From the NCBI GenBank assembly GCA_963576725.1, contig OY755243.1, forward strand, positions 35,811,846-35,875,845: 64,000 bases of DNA, in the 5' to 3' direction. The DNA comes from Azorinus chamasolen (Eukaryota; Mollusca; Bivalvia; Cardiida; Solecurtidae). This document shows positions 1 through 9,157 of the stretch, piece by piece. The notes below the pieces were generated by a model that did no database searches, was not told the origin of the DNA, and saw only the letters and a program-made list of their open reading frames with translations. Position numbers and translations under genes: made by a program. How positions within the stretch are numbered: position 1 is the first letter of the stretch; the number at the start of each line of letters is the position of its first letter.

Positions 1-330
1 TTTAATTTTTTTCTTCAAATTTGGGATTTTCCAGACTTTTTTTGGAAGTGGTTGCAGATATTAACTTTATATTTGGCATAAAGCTAACTCTAGATGAATT
101 ACAGCTTAATTCCCAATCTCAGTCTGGTTGAATAATTTTTGCCAGAGTTATGGCCCTTGAACTTTTCAAATTTTCAATTTTCTGGTCTTTCTTTGGAAAT
201 GGTTGGAGATATTAACTTCATATTTGACATAGAGCTTAATCTAGATGAGGTACAGCTTAAGTTCAAATATGGGTCTGGTTGAATAATTTTTGTCAGAGTT
301 ATTGTCCTTGAACTTAATGTTTTTCTGAAA
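1..330. repeat. Two tandem copies of a ~150 bp unit
   Basis: Two diverged head-to-tail copies begin near 15 and 167. Both run from a TTCAAATTT start through AGATATTAACTT, GGTCTGGTTGAATAATTTTT and CCAGAGTTATGGCCCTTGAA. The GAGTTATGGCCC phrase recurs in several repeat families of this window. No coding potential is seen. Confidence 0.7.
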
Positions 331-339
331 AGGTACCTA

Positions 340-660
340 GTTTTAGAACTGCAGCTTGCTGTATAGAGGCTCTATAGCCTGCTTTATAGATGTTCTACAG
401 CTTGCTATATAATGGTTGTACAGCTTACTATATAGAAGTTAACACAGCTTGCTGTATAGCTGCTCTACAATTTGCTATATAGAGGTTCTACAGCTTGCTA
501 TATAGAGGTTCTTCCGGTTGCTACATGGAGGCTCTCCAGCTTGCTATTTAGAGGTTTAACAGCTTGCTATATGGAGGCTCTCAAGCTTGCTATAATATAT
601 TTTACAGCTTGCTACATGGAGGCTTTCCAGCTTGATATAATGAAGTTTTACAGCTTGGTA
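340..660 (+). repeat. 23-bp minisatellite (ACAGCTTGCTATATAGAGG)
   Basis: About a dozen imperfect copies of a 23-bp unit whose core is ACAGCTTGCTATATAGAGG. Copies vary in the GAGG segment and some carry small indels. The short open frame at 472-678 is only a read-through of this array. Confidence 0.85.
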
Positions 661-780
661 AAAGTAAAGTTCATTTAGGATGAAAGTGTATTTTGTGAGA
701 GGGGTTTTGAATTACAAACAGTACAGATCCTGATCAGAGTGCTCCTCTATGAACCATGTGAGCTGGTCATCACTCAGTAT

Positions 781-1000
781 TATCCCATTACCTCATAGGA
801 TTTTTTTTAGATCCAGCCTCTTTGAATAAATCTACCGAAAAGGAGCATTTACTAAAGAAAATGAACATTTTAACATTGTGTAGTGTTGATACAATTGTGA
901 TAAATGGAGCATTTGCTCCTATGGAGCAAATGCTCTATTCATCAAAAATGAATTCAAAAAGTGACTTTTACAGAGGTGTCAATATGAGGGAATGGGTTAA
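781..1000. mobile_element. Palindromic MITE, family B, copy 1
   Basis: Homologous along its length to the intact copy at 4445-4673. It ends in ATGAGGGAATGGGTTAA, and its left end is decayed (CCCATTACCTCATAGG). The centre is a hairpin, GAGCATTTGCTCC followed by TATGGAGCAAATGCTC. No coding capacity. A piggyBac-like origin is inferred from the TTAA/CCC ends. Confidence 0.75.
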
Positions 1001-1009
1001 CTCTTCTCT

Positions 1010-1370
1010 TCATAAATACGCCTTTCTCTGCCTTTGCAAACAGAGTAGACGCAGATCCTGTAGGAGCCAAATGACCAGGGTCTACTCTGTTTGCTTATGA
1101 TATAGTATAGATATGCTTCCACATTTCCTGCCATGGCCAATATCCCTGTATCTATGTATTATTATAACAATAAATCTAATATTCACGATGCCATTGTTTC
1201 AGTAAACCCTTTAACTGTTCAATATTCATGCAAATTTTCAGCCTTCTATGTGTACCGGATGATGAGGGGTGTTCAAACATTTTTTGTATTGTCTTTTACT
1301 AGCGCATATGGCTGTATATATTTAATTTATAAAAAATCAGAAACGCATGGTATTCATTAATTATCTGCGT
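1010..1370. mobile_element. TTAA MITE family A, decayed copies
   Basis: The hairpin pair TTTGCAAACAGAGTAGAC and GTCTACTCTGTTTGC lies at about 1033-1095. It is followed by family A body sequence (ATGGCCAATATC, TATAACAATAAAT, AATATTCACGATG) and a CCCTTTAACTGTTC end. It is a degraded member of the family described at 63337-63578. Small open frames here are not considered genes. Confidence 0.65.
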
Positions 1371-1499
1371 CATTAATTATGTGTGTCACAAAGGTTCTGC
1401 GGTGTTCGTGTTTCCGTACGAGCTCAGAAACCTTCTTTTTATATAAAAAAATTGTCATTTTCGTTCATGTTTTGCCCAATCACTCTGTATGCTGAGGTC

Positions 1500-1960
1500 C
1501 AGTTAAAGGGACACACCGAAAAACATATTTTTCAGTGGGAAATATTTTCGTCCAATAATCATCAATAACTTTTTTATCTGATGTGATAACTCAATTCTGA
1601 CTTCAGATCTGCACTCAGCATACATACTATATGTGAATTTATATATGTGAATTTGAACTAAATCGGAGACAATTATTATTTTTTAAAAATCGTCCAAAAA
1701 TCATTAATAACTTTTTTATCCACAAATTTGGTAGGTCACAAATATCATTCAACTGGTTTTTGGGAAGATCTTTAAAGATTTTTTTTGGTTGCCATGACAA
1801 CCAGAGTTCTACATGGATCCAGGTTCTTTTTAAAATTTCGAGTTACAAAGATCATGTATGTAAAGTTTGGTTACATTCCGCCTTGTAGTTTCAGAGGAGA
1901 TGTTTAAAGCAATAGTTGACAGACGGACACTGGCTCACCTGAGCATACTGTGGTGGGTGA
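1500..1960 (-). repeat. Tandem repeat element with a ~160-bp unit, reverse orientation
   Basis: Two related units share the phrase AATCATCAATAACTTTTTTAT or its variant. They are followed at about 1917-1960 by a hairpin tail (GGCTCACCTGAGCA and TGGTGGGTGAGCTT) next to a GACAGACGGACA tract. Read on the minus strand this is the head hairpin, GTCCGTC spacer and tandem unit arrangement seen elsewhere in the window. Confidence 0.55.
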
Positions 1961-2045
1961 GCTTAAAACTTGGGGGGCACCTAAATAACAAAATAAAGAA
2001 GAAATGATAAAGAGAATAAGGAAATGGCTGAAATTTGAAGAATAG

Positions 2046-2051
2046 TTTATT
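2046..2051 (-). promoter_or_regulatory. Polyadenylation signal of MRPL15
   Basis: The plus strand reads TTTATT, i.e. AATAAA on the minus strand, 24 bp past the MRPL15 stop codon. Position and sequence fit a canonical metazoan polyA signal. Confidence 0.7.
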
Positions 2052-2075
2052 CAATCATGACCTAAGCATTAACAT

Positions 2076-5000
2076 CTATGACTGATAATACTCAATATAC
2101 TCTTCATCTTTTGGCTTTATAACAACTCTATCCTTCAAACACACAAACCATCCTGGGTGCAAACCCAAAAATATTTGTCTAGGGTCCTTACGCATTGTCA
2201 ACATTTCATAATTGGGATCCTGCTTAATATCTGGCAGTTCATAGCCATACTTCTGTGCTAAGACAAATCGAGCTTCTGCAACTTTTTCTGGATCTGCAAG
2301 GTAACCCCGAAAAGCTGGGTTAGTGTAATACTCCATGGCATCCTGAGGAGGAAGAGGACACCTAGGGATGGGGATTCCTTTCTTGAAGAAGCTCATTGGA
2401 TCACAAACGGCTCTCAGACACTCTACACTGTAAAATCTTGTAGTGATTGTTCCACCACACCTTTCTATAGCTGCTATGGCAAGTTCAGACGCCCACTGGA
2501 CTTCAATGTTTAATTTGGCTGCAAACAAATCGGCTCCCTGAAAACAAAAACGTAAAACCTCTGATATTGACCATGAAGTTCTAGTTCTGGTGTTTTAACC
2601 CTTTCCTTCATACAAACCCTGTTATACACATCTGCAGAGTAGACAGTTCCTATAGGAGCAATCTGATCAGGGTCTGCTCTATTTGCTTATGAAATTGTAA
2701 AAGATCTGACTCAACAGTTTCTTACAATACCAAAACATCCTGTGTACATATGCGGCTATTGCCATTATAACAAGAGTACCGCATACGGTACATATACGCC
2801 CACTTGCAAACTTTCTCTGATTCAACATGCCTTATAAGTGTTGACATTTTCTAATCTGTGCTTCAGATCTTGATTTCCATATTAAGGTGATACTATTTTT
2901 TAAAAAAAATGAAGTGAATATCTTATTAAATAAAAAAGTTACAGCTAATCCTCATTTTTGCAGATTTTTGTAAAGTGCAACGACCATAACTCTGTAAAGA
3001 CAAACTGAATGAACCTCAAAATAAACTCAGTTTCAAATTTTGTTGCTTAAAACATTTGTGTTAAGTTTCATTTATATCATATTAATAGTTTTCCCAGAAA
3101 ACAACAGACAAACTAAAAGTTGACCGACTAACAAAGCAACGAACACACAAAGTTCAAGGACCATAACTTTAGAATAAAATGACATATCAAAACCCCCGCA
3201 ATATATGTGAAAATTCACATTAAGGTTTAACCATATAAAAAAAATTGAAGTAAATATCATTTAAAATGAAAAAGCTATGGCCATCCTCATATTTGCATAG
3301 ATTTGCATTATTTTTTTAAGTGCAAGGGCCATAACTCCGAAACAAAAAATTAAATGATCCTCAGAATCGACTTAGCTTCAGGTCTTGATGCATTAAACAT
3401 GTGTATGAAGTTTCATAAATATCTGTCACACAGTTTTGCCAGAAAACAGCGAACAAACTATTTGCATATATTTGCATTTTTTTAAAGTAAAAGGGCAATA
3501 ACTCCGAAACGAAAAATCAAATAAACCTCAAAATCAACTCAGCATCAGATTTTGATGCATTAAACATTTTTGTGAAGTTTCATTATTATTCATTAATATC
3601 TCTCAAATAGTTTTCCCAACAAACAGCGGACAAACTATTTGCATTATTTTTGAAGGACAAGGGCCATAACTCTGAAACGAAAAATCAAATGATCCTCAGA
3701 ATCAATTCAGTTTCAGATCTTGATGCATTAAACATTTTTGTGAAGTTTCATTAATATCTCTCAAATAGTTTTTCCAGAAAACAGCGGACAAACTATTTGC
3801 ATATTTTTTAAGGACAAGGGCCATAACTCTGAAATGAAAAATCAAATGAACCTCAGAATCAACTCAGCTTCAGATCTTGATGCATTAAACATTTGTGTGA
3901 AGTTTCATTAATATCTGTCGAATAGTTTTCCCAGAAAACAGCGGACAAACTATTTGTAAGTATTTGCATTATTTTATAAGTAAAAGGGCCATAACTCCAA
4001 AACGACAAATTAAATGAACCTCAGAATCCACTCAGCTTCAGATCTTGATGCATTAAACATTTGTGTGAAGTTTCATTAATATCTCTCAAATAGTTTTCCC
4101 AGAAAACAGCGGACAAATTATTTGCATATTTTTTAAGGACAAGGGCCATAACTCTGAAATGAAAAATCAAATGAACCTCAGAATCAACTCAGCTTCAGAT
4201 CTTGATGCATTTAACATTTGTGTGAAGTTTCATTAATATCTGTCAAATTGTTTTCCCAGAAAACAGCGGACAAACAAAATGTTGACGAACGAAGGAACAA
4301 ACGAACGAACGGACGGACAGGGCCACGAAATATATACGACCACCTTTATTAGGTGGGCGTATAAAAATTCAGCTAATAAATATATTGATGATGTTATTTC
4401 TTACATGAATATTCAACAGGGAAAGGGTTGAGACATGTGGTAGCTTAACCCATTCCCTCATAGGCTATTTTTAGATCCTACCTCTTTGAATAAATCTACC
4501 AAAAAGGAGCATTAACTAGAGAAAAGGACACTTCCAGATTTGTGTAGTTTTTAAACCATTGTGATAAATAGAGCATTTGCTCCTATGGAGCAAATGCTCT
4601 ATTTATCACAATGGTTTCAGAAAGTGACGTTTAAAGGGGTGTCAAAAGGCGTCAATATGAGGGAATGGGTTAAACCTTTCCCTGTTCAATATTTATATAT
4701 TAAAGAAGTAATGACATAATTTTTTATTAGCCTTGAGTATTCATAATGGTGTATGTTCGCCTGAATATTATGATTTAATAGGCAAACAGAGTAGGCCCTG
4801 ATTAGATGGCTCCTATGGAAGCCATCTGATCTGGGTCAACTATGTTTGCAAAGGCATGCAAAAGTGTTTATATGAGGGAAATGGGTAAGTAAAAGCATCA
4901 ACTTCAACAGTAAAACTAGAGAACCTAGAATAACTTTTTAGGTCTATATATCATTTACCCAGATGGCCTTATGTACTTCACAGCACGAAGAGGATTAAGT

Positions 5001-8000
5001 AAGTAAGTACAGTGAAACCCCGCTAATGCGACCACTTAATAAACAGCCACTGATGTCGTCCAAAGCAGGTGGTTGCTTAATGCAGGACGAAAATTATGCA
5101 GAAAGCTCCTATAGGAGCTTTCTGCATAACTTTCGTCCTGCATTAAGCTACCACCTTACTCTGCCACCCAGAATTATGCCCCTTTTTGGTGGTCGCATTA
5201 GCGGGGTTTTACTGTATATCATTTAGCCAAACTACAAATGACTTGAGAACACGTCATATCTTTACATACCTCATCTGTTAGATTTATTCCATACTCTTTG
5301 TCATCTGGGTTCAGATTAAGGAGTTTTGTGTTACAAATGCTCGTCAGATCAATGGGCTCATTCGGGTTCAGTCTGCCTACATCAACTGCCCGCTGCAGCT
5401 GTAGTAGTGAGAATGGTGGATATTCTCTCCTCAAACTGAAAAAGAAATATGGTAAATATACTTCAATATACAATCTCACTTGAAAATGTACATTTCTTTC
5501 GCTTTTAACCCTTTCCCTGTTCTATATTTATTCCAAATTTCAAAACCTACTAAATATTTTATGGCAAAAATAGTTATAACCAGATATGGAAGGCAGAAAA
5601 TTGTAGCCATTTTAGAAAGTAAAGAAACATTTTTCCATTTAATAGCAAACAGAGCTGACCCTGATCAGACATCTCCTATATTTTAGAAGCCATTTGATCT
5701 GGACCTACTCTGCAAATACATCAACCTTTGCATTAACCCTTTAAGCCATGAATATTCATGTATAAAGAAATAATGACATTTTTATAATTCAAATAAAACA
5801 GTGAAAACCACAAAACCATGATCGTTTTGTTCTTCAACACACATTCCCAAACTTCAGATTTTTATAATTGGCAAATAAACACAGAAAATATTGGCCATGG
5901 CAGAAATTGTAGAATCTGATCTATATAATCCCCATAACCTTTTCCTCCATAAATACGCCTTTCTATCCATTGAGTACAGGGTTAAGTAAACAGGAGCTGT
6001 CTGCATGATCAGGGTTAGTTTTGAATGCAAAGGCATTAAAAGGCATAGTTATGTAGACATTAATCTGAATCTAAACTATATACCTAAGTTTGTCAGAATA
6101 TTTTAAATAATTAAGACAGACTTGTAACTAGTGACATGTAATATCACATTATATGGTTTTAAGATTTCTTACTGATGAGCTTTGTAGTATGGTTCCTTTG
6201 GAATGCGAAGATAAAATGGTGTATTGCCACCTTCAAAGCCAATTCTAGGTAGAGTCATTCTTTTTATCTGGCCCTTTTCTCCCTTTCCGCTTTTTCCACC
6301 CCTTTTGCGCCCTCGTCTGTGTACATACTGTTCCGAGATAAACATATAATTTTAAGACATTTTAACATTTAAAGATTTGTTGCAAAGAGAGCCAGTATCA
6401 CCGCCGAGGTGACATCAAAGGCCAGAATTATAACACAAAAATATTAGGAGCCATTTAGAATCTGTCCATATCTTATTCTAGCATTTTATACCAATAACCC
6501 TAAGCCTAACTCCAATGAATATTTAATGGAAATCCACATGTTTAAACTTCAAAAAAGTAATTATGGTGTTAACAGATTCTAAAGTCAAGCCAAGTATTAT
6601 CGGTATACAGTAAAACCTCTCTATAACAGCCACTAAATTACATCAGGTATTTTGTGTTAAAGCTAGGTGGCTGCAAAGTGAAACAGAATGCTCCTAGGAG
6701 CTAGCGTTCTATTTTACTTTCACCTTGCTTTAAGCAGCCACCTGCCCTAAATACACAATTTAGCAGCCATTATAGAGAGGTTTTACTGTACTCTTCAAAG
6801 ATTTCAGGACTTTAAATATTTGGCAATATAATTACATTTTGACTAAGAACGACATGAAATAAAACTTCTCAATTTTGGAACATGTTCTTTTTAATATTTG
6901 TAAGAGCTGTCGTCAGCTCTTGCATTCCTCTACATATCATCGTACGTAGCGCTACTTCACGTCGTACGCCTTTGGCGTGACGTTAAGTAACACCGTCTAA
7001 ATGACGTCACGGATGTATACGTTTTTTAGTTTTTTATCTACGGTTTGAAAGAAGTCTCAAAACAAGAAATAAGGGATCTGATGAATGTGAGGACTTATAG
7101 TCGGTAATATAAATTATCTTACTTTGTACTTTAAATCACTTAATAGTAAACATGTATATAATCAAATTATGCATGTTTCTATTGGTAAATTGTATTTATT
7201 AACTGTTCAATGAATAGATTCAGCTTGTATTCTAAAACATATCAGTTAAATCTATATAATTGATATTTTACACATAAATATGTGTTATTACTGCTGATAT
7301 AAGAATAATTCTATCATGCATTGAATGCCATGTTCTGAAATACTTGTTATTACCTTTTATAGTAAGAGTATTCAAACTGTGTGTATCCGGATCAGAATAG
7401 ATCTAATTGTATGTCAGATCCGGATCCAAACTGTTTGATAACAGATACTAAGTTATATGTCTAAGTATGTATGAGAGTTTGTACCTTTATATTTATGTTT
7501 ATTCTCTGTTTGCAGAGAATCATGTGTCATCCAATAAAAGAAGAATATCACGCATACTCGTCTCCTTGATACCCAGAACCCCTTACAATATTAACCCCTT
7601 CCTTCATATAAACACCATTTCACACCTTTGCAAACAGAGTAAGCCCTAATCAGATGGCTCAGGACTGCAACAGCAGTCTGATCAGGGTCTGCTGTTTGAT
7701 TATGAAATCGGACCTGACTTTATATAGTTATACAGTACCAAAATTATAATTTATAGAACTAATAGCGGGCCCTGACTATACAGAAGCTGTCTGATCTGGA
7801 TCTTCTCTGTTTGCAAAAGTGCCAGAAGTCAACCCTTATAGGTATTACTGTACCAATTTGACATGAAACTTGATTATTCTTCGGTGTGTTCAAGGACATG
7901 TTCATGTATACATGTCTCTGGCGTGTTTATCAGGCTTGTTTGTAATACAAAAACATCAATGATCAAAACGAAAACGAATAATAATCATTTTCCACAGGGA

Positions 8001-8879
8001 TTGTATTCCTATTATAGTGCATTTGTCAGGATGAATGTATATTACATGTATCAAGTATCTTATTGATTGATAATGAATACCTTCATTTATTAATTCGAAA
8101 ATTATCGACTATAATAAACGGAATATGCACAAATCTTTGGTTAAATTGGGAGAGTAATAACACGTTATATGGGAATTTGTTTTTAAACAGTTTCATTGAC
8201 ATTGTGAACATTATATTCTCTTTAGTCAAAAGGATTAATTACCAGTTAATTCCTATATACCCTTTTCTATGCATTTGCAAACTGGGTACACCCAGATCAG
8301 ACGGTGCCTATAGGAGCTGTCTGATCAGGGTCTGCTGTTTCCTCAAGATATTGTAATAGATCTGGCTGTAGTGTTTCTACCAATACAAAACTTCATGTAT
8401 TCATATGACATTATCTAAGTTCAACTAATAAATATTTATGACTTCACTGTTTCTTACATGAATATTCATGGAGTAAAGGGTAACTCAAATAAATCACTAA
8501 TTGGTTGGCTCTGACCTAAAATGATGTTTCGAGGTCTGAACATCTGTTAAATTCTTAACAAGCATCATTTGCCTCGTGTGTTTGTTCTATTATTTCTTTT
8601 AAACCGTGTTCGATTCTAATTTGATTAAAATATAAAAAAAACCACATAACCTGCACCGGCGATGTAGCTGGCAAACATGCAGAAACCGTATCTACCCCAC
8701 CCACCCACCTTGTAAAGAAACTGAGCGCAATTATTCCAAATAATTCAGCCATTCATTAAGGTTTAAACTTTCCTTACCAAACTTTTGTAGTCTTCTGGCA
8801 GTCTTGTAATATTTCCAAGATTAACCCTTGGATAAGACCGAATCAATTTTAATGCTTTCTCTGGCAACTTAGATGCCAT
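2076..8879 (-). CDS. MRPL15: Mitochondrial large ribosomal subunit protein uL15m (4 exons, complete)
   Basis: Structural protein of the mitochondrial large ribosomal subunit, synthesised in the cytosol and imported. Coding exons on the minus strand are 8778-8879 (102 nt), 6173-6327 (155), 5270-5435 (166) and 2076-2537 (462 including stop). They join in phase to 885 nt, 294 aa, close to the vertebrate protein (about 296 aa). All introns are GT-AG. The N-terminus MASKLPEKALKLIRSYPRVN is basic and amphipathic, as expected for an import signal. Exon 2 carries the glycine/lysine-rich uL15 motif (RRGRKRGGKSGKGEKGQ) and GFEGGNTPFY. Exon 3 has REYPPFSLLQLQ and PIDLTSI. Exon 4 has GADLFAAKLNIEVQWASELA, then RGYLADPEKVAEAR and MRKDPRQIFLGLHPGW. 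I recognise these as the family's conserved blocks. Intron 3 (2538-5269) holds a MITE with a 1.6 kb insertion inside it. The gene is head-to-head with ARMC7. Confidence 0.97.
2595..4430. mobile_element. TTAA MITE family A split by a later insertion
   Basis: The left part (2595-2770) starts TTAACCCTTTCCTTCA and holds the hairpin AGTTCCTATAGGAGCAATCTG. The right part (4363-4430) resumes exactly in the family consensus (AAAATTCAGCTAATAAATAT ...) and ends CAGGGAAAGGGTTGA. The consensus runs uninterrupted in other copies, so the 2771-4362 block inserted into a pre-existing MITE. Confidence 0.8.
2771..4362 (+). mobile_element. Hairpin-ended element with ~160-bp tandem units (element K, copy 1)
   Basis: Starts AAGAGTACCGCATACGGTAC (a hairpin) followed by ATACGCCCACTTGC. 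It ends with a second hairpin, ATACGACCACCT-TTATT-AGGTGGGCGTAT. In between are about seven head-to-tail units of roughly 160 bp. Each contains AAGGGCCATAACTC, AAATCAAATGA, CTTCAGATCTTGATGCATT, GTGAAGTTTCATTAATATC and TTTTCCCAGAAAACAGCGG. A shorter copy in reverse orientation lies at 33655-34482. No ORF of note, so it is non-autonomous. The class is uncertain. Two terminal hairpins would fit a Helitron-like or foldback element, but I see no diagnostic end. Confidence 0.75.
4445..4673. mobile_element. Palindromic MITE, family B, intact copy
   Basis: 229 bp bounded by TTAA at 4445-4448 and 4670-4673. The inverted ends are CCCATTCCCTCATA and ATGAGGGAATGGG. The centre is a long perfect palindrome, CATTGTGATAAATAGAGCAT then TTGCTCC and its mirror. 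TTAA target sites plus CCC termini resemble piggyBac non-autonomous elements. Confidence 0.85.
4670..4888. mobile_element. TTAA MITE family A sharing a target site with the preceding MITE
   Basis: Begins TTAAACCTTTCCCTGTTCAA using the TTAA that ends the family B copy, and ends ATGAGGGAAATGGGTAA. The central hairpin is GATTAGATGGCTCC / GGAAGCCATCTGATC, flanked by AACAGAGTAGGCCC and GGGTCAACTATGTT. Confidence 0.8.
5010..5214. mobile_element. Palindromic MITE with CAGT ends and TA duplication (pogo/Tc1-mariner-like), copy P1
   Basis: Flanked by TA at 5008-5009 and 5215-5216. Inverted ends are CAGTGAAACCCCGCTAATGC and GCATTAGCGGGGTTTTACTG. The inner arms GGTGGTTGCTTAATGCAGGA and their complement close on the apex GAAAGCTCCTATAGGAGCTT. 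The TA target and CAGT start fit Tc1/mariner/pogo-derived MITEs. Located in MRPL15 intron 3, about 55 bp from exon 3. Confidence 0.82.
5505..5736. mobile_element. TTAA MITE family A copy
   Basis: Begins TTAACCCTTTCCCTGTTCTA. It carries the subfamily body seen at 42690-42940 (ATGGCAAAAATAGTTATAAC; GTAGCCATTTTAGAAAG) and the hairpin AACAGAGCTGACCCTGATCA. It is truncated at the right, where the next copy abuts at a TTAA (5733-5736). Confidence 0.75.
5733..5985. mobile_element. TTAA MITE family A copy abutting the previous one
   Basis: TTAACCCTTTAAGCCATGAA at the left, then ATTCATG and GAAATAATGACAT of the family consensus. The right end is GTACAGGGTTAA (5982-5985). Central hairpin sequence is missing. 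Confidence 0.65.
6608..6788. mobile_element. CAGT-ended palindromic MITE, copy P2
   Basis: TA at 6606-6607 and 6789-6790 flanks inverted ends CAGTAAAACCTCTCTATAA and TTATAGAGAGGTTTTACTG. The apex is AATGCTCCTAGGAGCTAGCG. Same architecture as P1 but diverged sequence. It lies in MRPL15 intron 1. Confidence 0.85.
6890..7590. other. Intronic sequence, mostly unassigned
   Basis: Contains the small hairpin AGAGCTGTCGTCAGCTCT near 6903 and a CpG-containing stretch (ACGTAGCGCTACTTCACGTC, CTTTGGCGTGACG). A palindromic remnant GGATCCGGATC-like hairpin lies at 7385-7437. No exon or RNA gene recognised. Confidence 0.5.
7591..7840. mobile_element. TTAA MITE family A, one or two nested copies
   Basis: TTAACCCCTTCCTTCATATA at the left. 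Hairpin halves with AAACAGAGTAAGCCC and GGGTCTGCTGTTTG are followed by a second half-hairpin (CTGATCTGGATCTTCTCTGT) near 7790-7816. Confidence 0.65.
8231..8482. mobile_element. TTAA MITE family A copy
   Basis: Hairpin GATCAGACGGTGCCTATAGG with its mirror AGCTGTCTGATC is followed by the consensus AATATTCATGGAGTAAAGGG end near 8466-8482. It sits in MRPL15 intron 1, about 300 bp from exon 1. Confidence 0.7.
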
Positions 8880-9157
8880 GTTTTGGATTTGAGGTGAACT
8901 TTTTAAGGACCAATCTTCGGGACATGGAGGTATAAATATCGGTAATATATCGATAGAACAAGGAGATCGAAACGATAAAAACTAAGATAGTACTCAGATT
9001 AGTACTCTGATAAAACACAAAATGATAATGATGTTCGAATTTGGTCGCAATTTAGCTTTTATTCAGTATCGAAGAAATGGGTAAACTACCCCGATTCTTC
9101 CATGATTCCGAAGAATAGAGCACTAAGGCCAGAGTCTACAAGTTAGGTTATTTTCAG
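8880..9157. promoter_or_regulatory. Candidate bidirectional promoter between MRPL15 and ARMC7
   Basis: The two start codons are divergent and 278 bp apart, so both 5' UTRs and core promoters must fit here, unless a distal first exon exists. A CCAAT box-like GGACCAATCTT lies at about 8908. No clear TATA box is seen for either gene. A pyrimidine tract ending in TTATTTTCAG directly precedes the ARMC7 ATG and could be a splice acceptor of a 5'-UTR intron. The stretch is free of the repeats that fill the rest of the window. Confidence 0.6.
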
